In this document: one piece after another, positions 33,711-39,164 of the stretch
Numbering within the stretch: the stretch's first letter is position 1
Layout: the number at the start of each line of letters is the position of its first letter
Assembly: GCA_021372055.1 (NCBI GenBank)
Contig: JAJFVB010000103.1
Span: forward strand, 1-39,164
Source: Desulfobacteraceae bacterium
GTDB lineage: Bacteria; Desulfobacterota; Syntrophobacteria; Syntrophobacterales; Syntrophobacteraceae
Direction: 5' to 3'
Length of the DNA stretch: 39,164 nucleotides
Made by a program: the position numbers and the translations under genes
Notes under the pieces: generated by a model
What the model was told of the DNA's origin: nothing
Seen by the model: the letters and a program-made list of their open reading frames with translations, nothing else
Databases searched by the model: none

Positions 33711-33974
33711 ATGAGATATTTTGACTGGTTGGATTTCCAGTACCTTATGGCGGCTCTTTTCGTGGGAGTCTCCGCCGTTATTCTGGCCTATGCCGCCTGG
33801 GCGGGATATTCAAGAAGATTGTCGCCGGGGCCGCATGACGACATCGAGGCATCGGATCCCAACGATTTCGAAGGCCACCCCATTGGACCTTTTCTCCTGC
33901 TGGTGTACATCATCATCCCGATGTGGTCCGTGTGCTACTTTTTGTACGTCTTGGCGACCGGCACGAACGTATAG
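33711..33974 (+). CDS. Small membrane protein resembling the CcoP membrane anchor
   Basis: An 87-residue protein with two hydrophobic helices (about 10-31 and 60-82). The stretch HDDIEASDPNDFEGHPIG leading into the second helix recalls the CcoP N-terminal anchor, where a short acidic segment precedes the helix. No heme motif is present. It may therefore be the CcoP anchor detached from its cytochrome domain, which here is fused to CcoO. That reading is inference; a CcoQ-type role is the alternative. Confidence 0.5.
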   Translation: MRYFDWLDFQYLMAALFVGVSAVILAYAAWAGYSRRLSPGPHDDIEASDPNDFEGHPIGPFLLLVYIIIPMWSVCYFLYVLATGTNV

Positions 33975-33991
33975 ATCCGGGGAGCGGGAAA

Positions 33992-34285
33992 ATGGCACTT
34001 TCGGGTGAAGAAGATTACGGTCCTGCCTTCACGTGGGGCATACTCGGCGCAATGGCGGCTGCCTTTCTCGCGTGGGGACTTCTGCTTTTTTTTACGATCG
34101 GCAACAAAGGACCGCTCGACTGGGATTTCAGCGTCATACCCGACATTCCGGGCGAATCGGCCTATTCGAGCTACAATCCCCAACTGCCCCGGGGCCGTGC
34201 GCCGTCGATCCTGCCGGCAACGCCCGACCCTCAGCACGTAATGGGGCCGCCGACGCAGTCCCAGATGGAGAGCCTTGCCAAATGA
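33992..34285 (+). CDS. Unknown single-helix protein in the oxidase/ACIII cluster
   Basis: A 97-residue protein I do not recognise. One membrane helix (AFLAWGLLLFFTIGN, about residues 23-37) is followed by a periplasmic-type, proline-rich tail of about 55 residues (SILPATPDPQHVMGPP). There are no Cys or heme motifs. GGGGAGCGGG lies upstream of ATG 33992, and the stop overlaps the ActE-like start (ATGA, 34282), which implies coupled translation. It could be a small accessory subunit holding the oxidase and complex III together. Confidence 0.65.
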   Translation: MALSGEEDYGPAFTWGILGAMAAAFLAWGLLLFFTIGNKGPLDWDFSVIPDIPGESAYSSYNPQLPRGRAPSILPATPDPQHVMGPPTQSQMESLAK

Positions 34286-34797
34286 AGAAGAAACGGAAAC
34301 TCGGCTTGGTGACCGTGAGGCTTTTATCCTTCTGCCTTCTGGCGGCCGTTGTTGCCACTGCCGTGGCGGGGTGCAACTACGGGAAGATGAGAGATGACGA
34401 GGCGGCTCAGTCCTATAATGACACATTCCCTCAGATGCCTCAGAGGACTCTTCCGGCCGAAGGCGGGATTTTCGCCGAAAGGCAGGCCGACCTCTCAAAG
34501 CTCGAAAACGCCTTGCCTCCAAACGCGGAAGTGATCGCACTGGGGAGCGAGCGGTACCGCTTCTACTGCGGCCAGTGCCACGGTATGCGTGCGGACGGAA
34601 ATGGAACGGTGGGGCAGAGCTTCGCGCCGCTTCCCGCGAACCTCAAGAGCGAAGCGGTGCAGGAACAGAGCGACGGCGAGCTTTTCTACAAGATCCGTTT
34701 CGGATTCATGCGGCATCCGCCGCTGTTTTCGACAGCATCCGAGGAAGAGACCTGGGCGGTGATCCGCTACCTCAGATCGCTCGTCGATTATTCCTGA
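34282..34797 (+). CDS. actE: Lipoprotein monoheme cytochrome c, ActE-like
   Basis: A 171-residue exported lipoprotein: a Lys-rich start, hydrophobic core, and lipobox AVAGCNYG with Cys near residue 31. One heme site CGQCHG lies near residue 95, with a likely Met ligand in FGFMRHPPLF. Length, lipobox and single heme match ActE of alternative complex III. It stands outside the act block, behind the oxidase genes, a position suited to passing electrons from complex III to the oxidase. Confidence 0.85.
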   Translation: MKKKRKLGLVTVRLLSFCLLAAVVATAVAGCNYGKMRDDEAAQSYNDTFPQMPQRTLPAEGGIFAERQADLSKLENALPPNAEVIALGSERYRFYCGQCHGMRADGNGTVGQSFAPLPANLKSEAVQEQSDGELFYKIRFGFMRHPPLFSTASEEETWAVIRYLRSLVDYS

Positions 34798-34852
34798 CAG
34801 AATTGCCCGGCAATGGCCGAGGTGCGCGAACCCGCGCGGAGAGGCGGTTTTT

Positions 34853-35587
34853 ATGTTCGAGATCCTGGCGCCCTTCACGGTCGGACTTTTCGGCAGTCTG
34901 CACTGTCTCGGCATGTGCGGGCCGCTCGTCCTGGCCTGCTCCATCCATTGCCGCCCGGCTACTGGGGACGGTTCCCGCCTGAGCCGTTTGCGGGGAGTGA
35001 TATCCCGTCAACTCGCGTTCCACTTGGGCCGGATCGCGACCTACGGGATTGCCGGGGCTGCGGTTGCCGCGCTTTTCGAATCCCTCGAGTTCAAGAGCTT
35101 TTCGATGCAGTACCGCAGCGGCTTGGTGCTGCTGAGCGGGCTTTTTCTCCTGGCCATCGGTCTTATCATTCTCAAAGCCCTGCCCGTTCCGGGATTTCTT
35201 GCGAGACTGGCCGCGCCGGCGGGGGCGGTATTCGGGAAAAGGTTCGGGCGGATGGCGGCTTCAACCAATCCGGCGTCAAAGTTTGTCATCGGCCTGGCCG
35301 CGGGGCTGCTCCCGTGCGGGCTCACCTGGGCCATGCTCGTGGCTGCCGCCGCCACGATGGCCCCGCTGAAGGGATTCCTCACGATGGTGATCTTCGGGGC
35401 GGGCACAATCCCGCTTCTCCTGGCGGGCGGCGTGGGAGCCTCGTTTCTGTGCGCCTGGACACGGCTTCTGGGGGAACGGGCGGCGGCGGTCTCCGTGATG
35501 ATCATGGGCGCTCTGCTCGTCTATAGAGGCGGAGCCGCTCTGTTTGGAGCAGTCCACTCCCTGCGGCATTCAGGAATGATGCAGTAG
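34853..35587 (+). CDS. SafE/TauE-like membrane protein (oxidase copper maturation)
   Basis: A 244-residue polytopic protein of the sulfite exporter TauE/SafE superfamily, in the branch commonly found beside cbb3 genes. About six helices are seen. Helix 1 carries SLHCLGMCGPLVLAC, whose His, Cys and Met residues could bind copper, and helix 4 has GLAAGLLPCGLTWAML with a second conserved Cys. Relatives act in cbb3 oxidase biogenesis as copper-related membrane proteins. GGAGAGGCGG precedes ATG 34853. Downstream, repeat C separates it from ccoI. Confidence 0.8.
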   Translation: MFEILAPFTVGLFGSLHCLGMCGPLVLACSIHCRPATGDGSRLSRLRGVISRQLAFHLGRIATYGIAGAAVAALFESLEFKSFSMQYRSGLVLLSGLFLLAIGLIILKALPVPGFLARLAAPAGAVFGKRFGRMAASTNPASKFVIGLAAGLLPCGLTWAMLVAAAATMAPLKGFLTMVIFGAGTIPLLLAGGVGASFLCAWTRLLGERAAAVSVMIMGALLVYRGGAALFGAVHSLRHSGMMQ

Positions 35588-35620
35588 CGGACCGTCCATG
35601 AAGAACCGATGGAAAAGTGC

Positions 35621-35749
35621 GCGCTTGCGGCTTGGCCAACGGCCCGCCGCAAGCGCCGAAATGAGCAGCGCAGCTGCGTATGGGGTGTGGGGAGCAGGCT
35701 CCCCACGGTCTGAAAGCTTGGTATCCTCTTGAACGCTCATTCGTATCAG
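35621..35749 (-). repeat. Palindromic repeat, copy C (inverted relative to A and B)
   Basis: On the minus strand it begins CTGATACGAATGAGCGTTC and runs through GTGGGGAGCCTGCTCCCCAC (35687-35706) and GCAGC-TGC-GCTGC (35665-35677) to TCATTTCGGC. Beyond that is an extra perfect 11-bp stem, GCGCTTGCGGC (35621-35631) with GCCGCAAGCGC (35646-35656). The end base pairs covary relative to copy A. It fills the gap between the SafE-like gene and ccoI, ending 18 bases before the ccoI start. Confidence 0.85.
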
Positions 35750-35767
35750 TAAAGAGGCGGTGACGTT

Positions 35768-38353
35768 TTGGCCGAGTCTTTTTCCGATGATTCATGCCGC
35801 CTTTGCGGACTCCCGGCGGGTCGCGCCAATATTTCCCTGCACATTGCGGGAGAGACCGTCCGGTTCTGCTGCCTTGGCTGCATGTATGTTTTCCAGATCC
35901 TTCACAACAGCCCGGAGGGGCTGCCCGAGGATTGCCGGGATACGGACCTCTACCGGGCCTGCGTCGCATCCGGTCTGATCCCCTCGGATTCCCGGCCGGA
36001 AGCGGACCCGGAGCCGGCCAGACCTCCCGGGGGCCCGGGAAGCCGTTCGGGCGGCATGGACGCAATCCGGGACGGGCTCTCGAAAGAGCTTTCGGTGAGA
36101 ATCGAGGGGATGTGGTGCACCGCCTGTTCCTGGCTCATCGAACAGATCGTGCGCAAGCTGGACGGAGTGGTCTGCGCGAGCATCTTTTTTTTCTCCGACA
36201 TCGCCCGCATCACCTACATGCCCCACCGGACCGATCCCCGCACCATCATCGAAGCCATATCCCGCCTGGGCTACCGCGCGGCCCCCGTCGACGCGGGACC
36301 GGAATCGGCCGGGAGCGGAAGACTCGCCGTCCGGCTCGGGATCTCAGCGATACTCAGCATCAATATCATGATGATTTCCTTTGCCCTCTATTATGGATTT
36401 TTCGAAGACATCGGGAGGGATGGAGCCGCCTTTTTCTCGTATCCGCTCTGGGCCATGGCAACCCCGGTTGTTTTTTACGGCGGATGGCCCATTCTCCGGA
36501 AGGCATTTTGGGGCCTCCGGCACTTTGTGCCCACGATGGATCTCCTGATCGCCGCCGGCGCTCTTTCGGCGTACCTCTACAGCGTTTTCGCCATGCTTCG
36601 CGGCAGCCTCCACGTCTATTTCGACACCGCGTCGATGCTCATGACCCTGGTGTTGCTCGGAAAGTTCATCGAGCTGCGGGCAAGGGAGAAGATCTCCGCC
36701 GGGATAACCACCCTGTTTCATGCCGTGGAAAGCAAGGTGCGCATCGTGAGCAGGGGCAAAGAGGTCTGGACCGCGTCGGAAGAAGTGCGGCCCGGCGATT
36801 CGGTTGTGGTCTTCCCCGGTGAACGCGTCCCGGTGGACGGGCGCATCGTCTCCGGAAGCGCCGTTCTGGACGAATCAATCGTCACGGGCGAATCCCGTCC
36901 GGCCGCGAAGGCAACGGGCGCGCAAGTCCCGGCGGGAGCGCTGTTCCTGGGCGGGGACGCGCGCTTTGAAGCGATGCGGCCCGGAAACGAGAGTTCGCTA
37001 AGCCAGATGGTGAGCCTGATACAGGAGGCTCTGGCCGCAAAAAACGGCCTGGAGCTCTTCGCGGACCGGCTCATGCGCATGCTTGTTCCTCTGGTGCTGC
37101 TTACCGCCGCGGGCGTTACGGGTTTCCTGCTTCTGGCCTCCGCCGGTCCTGAGGAGGCGATCTTCCGGGGGCTTACGGTCCTGGTGATTACCTGCCCGTG
37201 CGCGCTCGGGATAGCGACTCCTCTGTCAAGAGTTGCCGCGATTTCCAGGGCCCGCGAATCCGGCATCCTCATCCGTAACGCCAGCGCCCTCGAGAGGGCC
37301 GGGGAACTCGGGGCGTTTGTTTTCGACAAGACCGGGACCCTTACCGAGGGGAAATACACCCTGCGTGAAATCATAGTGCCGGATGGAGACGAGACGGAAG
37401 CATTGCGGCGGATCGCATCCGCCGAGGCAAAATCGGACCACTTCCTTGCCGGAGAGATCGTGCGGGCGGCCCGCGCCCGGAATATCGAACTGCATGAGGC
37501 GCTCTCCTTCGAGCCGCTGGCGGGACTGGGAATCACGGCGCTTTTCGAGGACGGCGAAGTTGTCGCGGGAAACCGCCCCCTTATGGCCCGATTCGGGCTG
37601 TCTCTTCCGCCGGAACTGGAGAAAAAAGCGGGGGAAGCAGAAGCATCCGGTATGACATCGGTCTATTTCGCCTGGAGCGGCGCAATCCGGGGGCTTCTCA
37701 TCTTCGGCGACAAGGTGCGGCCAGGAGCCGCTGAGGCCGTATCGCGGCTCAAATCCGACGGCCTTGAGGTGTGGATTGTTTCGGGCGACTCAGAGGCGAC
37801 CACCCGCGCGGTCGCAAAGGAACTCGGGATAGAGAACTGCGCCGGACAGGCCATCCCGGCCGACAAGGCCGGAATTATAAAAGGCCTCCAGGCGCGGGGA
37901 ATCCGGGTTGCCATGGCGGGCGACGGAATAAACGACGCAGCCGCGCTCGCGCAGTCGGACATCGGCATATCCGTGGGAACCGGAGCGAATCTCGTGCGCG
38001 AATGTTCCGACGCGGCGGTATTCGGAGAGGACCCCGTACGCATTGCCGAAACTATCGGGCTGGCGCGATTTTCCTCTAAAATTGCAAGGCAGAACCTTTT
38101 CTTTGCTTTTTTCTATAATGTTGTGGGAATACCCCTGGCGATCGCGGGAGCGCTCACGCCGCTGATTGCGGCCTCGGCCATGTTTGCAAGCAGCGCTACC
38201 GTGATCTGCAATACCCTGCGAATAACCGGATTTCGCAGAACAGGTCCGAACTTGTCTGCAATGTCCCCGTCCCTGCCCCCCGCTTTGCCTTCCGCCCCCG
38301 CAGGGGGGCTTGACAAACCCCGCAGCCGGTCTAATCAGTTTCAACCAGGATAG
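35768..38353 (+). CDS. ccoI: Copper-transporting P-type ATPase, CcoI/FixI type
   Basis: An 861-residue P1B-type ATPase. The N-terminal metal domain has CRLCGLP and FCCLGCMYVF, followed by an HMA domain with GMWCTACSWLIE (about residue 120). The transport core has VTGES, CPCALGIATPL, the phosphorylation motif DKTGT and GDGINDAAALAQSDIGIS. The usual HP motif reads SDHFLAGE, so Pro is replaced by Phe. It exports copper for the oxidase CuB site. TTG 35768 is preceded by GAGGCGGTGA. It is last in the cluster, after repeat C. Confidence 0.92.
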   Translation: MAESFSDDSCRLCGLPAGRANISLHIAGETVRFCCLGCMYVFQILHNSPEGLPEDCRDTDLYRACVASGLIPSDSRPEADPEPARPPGGPGSRSGGMDAIRDGLSKELSVRIEGMWCTACSWLIEQIVRKLDGVVCASIFFFSDIARITYMPHRTDPRTIIEAISRLGYRAAPVDAGPESAGSGRLAVRLGISAILSINIMMISFALYYGFFEDIGRDGAAFFSYPLWAMATPVVFYGGWPILRKAFWGLRHFVPTMDLLIAAGALSAYLYSVFAMLRGSLHVYFDTASMLMTLVLLGKFIELRAREKISAGITTLFHAVESKVRIVSRGKEVWTASEEVRPGDSVVVFPGERVPVDGRIVSGSAVLDESIVTGESRPAAKATGAQVPAGALFLGGDARFEAMRPGNESSLSQMVSLIQEALAAKNGLELFADRLMRMLVPLVLLTAAGVTGFLLLASAGPEEAIFRGLTVLVITCPCALGIATPLSRVAAISRARESGILIRNASALERAGELGAFVFDKTGTLTEGKYTLREIIVPDGDETEALRRIASAEAKSDHFLAGEIVRAARARNIELHEALSFEPLAGLGITALFEDGEVVAGNRPLMARFGLSLPPELEKKAGEAEASGMTSVYFAWSGAIRGLLIFGDKVRPGAAEAVSRLKSDGLEVWIVSGDSEATTRAVAKELGIENCAGQAIPADKAGIIKGLQARGIRVAMAGDGINDAAALAQSDIGISVGTGANLVRECSDAAVFGEDPVRIAETIGLARFSSKIARQNLFFAFFYNVVGIPLAIAGALTPLIAASAMFASSATVICNTLRITGFRRTGPNLSAMSPSLPPALPSAPAGGLDKPRSRSNQFQPG

Positions 38354-38427
38354 TTCAGCATCCTTTATCCCAGGTCGATCATAGCCGTCAGTCAATTGCC
38401 GCCGCGATTCAGGGAGGAATACCGGGC

Positions 38428-39164
38428 ATGGGATCCGCCGAAAAATATGCCTTTCCCTCTGAAGGAATCCTCGGAAGGCACATGCCGAGAAACAATGAAT
38501 TCGGTGAATTGTTTTTCATCCGGTGGGGGCAGATCCGATTCGAGATGTTCTGGGGTGAAGAGGCGAACCTCAAAGTCATTCTCAAGCTCTACAGGGTGGA
38601 CGGCATTTGCGAGCATTTCCTGGTGGACACCGATCCCTATGAAATCCGCTGGAACCATCATAGACGCGTAACACGGGATTTCTTCATCCATCCCGCTCCC
38701 ATGAACCACGGGAAAATCTCCTGCGCCAAAATCGCCTATATCGTTCACCTGCGGGAGCGGTCCATCGCGTCCGAATTCGAATACATCTTCATGGACGGCA
38801 ATCATTTCGAGAAGGACGGTGAAGAGCGGCGAACATTAAGCAACAGGCACGCCACTCCGAACACCTATCGCACCTTCGAAGGGGACGCGGCATTGCTGCA
38901 AAGGGATGTGGACTGGTACAACGGGAACCCCGCTTCGGCTAACGCAATCCCGAAGTTCACCCGCGGGCAGCCGCATCATCCCTTTCACCCGAAGCGCTAC
39001 GTTCACGACAGGATCGACAACCTCATCCGGCTGAAGCGATCGGACCCCGGCAGACACGTTTCGCTGAAAGTATGCGTCGACTGCATCAGCGAGGGCGACT
39101 TCATAAACCATATTCTTTACGCTCAGGGATGCGGCGTGACCGTCCAGTGCGTCGTCGACTGGCG
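38428..39164 (+). CDS. Partial gene of uncertain function, possibly PLD-like (runs off the window)
   Basis: ATG 38428 with GGGAGGA upstream opens a frame of at least 245 residues that has no stop before the edge. It starts MGSAEKYAFPSEGILGRHMP. The first part is beta-rich with many aromatic residues (FFIRWGQIRFEMFWGEE), then NHHRRVTRDFFIHPAPMNHG. The last visible part, VSLKVCVDCISEGDF followed by AQGCGVTVQCVVDW, resembles the Rossmann-like strand and turn before the catalytic region of phospholipase D-like proteins. No HKD motif is visible, so the family is uncertain. It lies on the same strand 74 bases after ccoI. Confidence 0.7.
   Translation, partial: MGSAEKYAFPSEGILGRHMPRNNEFGELFFIRWGQIRFEMFWGEEANLKVILKLYRVDGICEHFLVDTDPYEIRWNHHRRVTRDFFIHPAPMNHGKISCAKIAYIVHLRERSIASEFEYIFMDGNHFEKDGEERRTLSNRHATPNTYRTFEGDAALLQRDVDWYNGNPASANAIPKFTRGQPHHPFHPKRYVHDRIDNLIRLKRSDPGRHVSLKVCVDCISEGDFINHILYAQGCGVTVQCVVDW

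Noticed and set aside
1-39164. CRISPR arrays, tRNA or rRNA genes
   Set aside because: No regularly spaced direct repeats and no cloverleaf or rRNA-like segments were seen; the only repeats are the dispersed palindromic family and protein-coding repeats in J.

Overview
The window joins the structural half of an integrated Mu-like phage (about 1-16.8 kb) to a chromosomal region dominated by a respiratory gene cluster (about 24.3-38.4 kb). The DNA looks GC-rich throughout, and every gene carries a Shine-Dalgarno-type start. Tat and lipoprotein signals, periplasmic cytochromes, alternative complex III and a cbb3-type oxidase point to a Gram-negative bacterium. A deltaproteobacterial (Desulfobacterota-like) host is my best guess, but that is inference only.

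Phage region, all on the + strand: Mu I-like protease, capsid cement protein, T-like major head protein, gp36- and gp37-like connector proteins, a siphophage tail tube protein, a tail chaperone pair joined by a CCCTTTG slippery site, and a very short tape-measure-like protein. A lambda-type tail tip (M-, L-, K- and J-like) follows, then a fibre chaperone, a carbohydrate-binding-like fibre and a terminal gene that shifts frame in an A8 run. The head is Mu-like and the tail is a long flexible or short siphovirus tail: no sheath gene is seen. A family of about 95-bp structured palindromic repeats sits in the tail operon (two copies), at the prophage/host junction (one partial copy) and in front of the chromosomal copper ATPase gene (one inverted copy).

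Middle region (16.9-24.2 kb): a secreted SYLF-domain protein; on the minus strand a GGDEF diguanylate cyclase and a two-gene unit encoding a cytochrome b5-like/DUF2231 membrane protein and a tandem UspA protein; then an M16 peptidase pair in which the first has the zinc motif and the second does not.

Respiratory cluster (24.3-38.4 kb, + strand, many overlapping start/stop codons): actB, actC, actD, actF and a pentaheme actA-like cytochrome, followed by ccoN, a ccoO fused to an extra cytochrome c domain, a CcoS-like gene, a small CcoP-anchor-like gene, an unknown 97-residue membrane protein, a lipoprotein monoheme actE-like cytochrome, a SafE/TauE-like copper-related membrane protein, and the P-type ATPase ccoI. 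Oxidase genes lie inside the alternative complex III cluster, so quinol oxidation and oxygen reduction are probably made as one assembly, with CcoI, CcoS and the SafE-like protein serving oxidase maturation. The window ends inside a + strand gene of uncertain function that has no stop codon before the edge.
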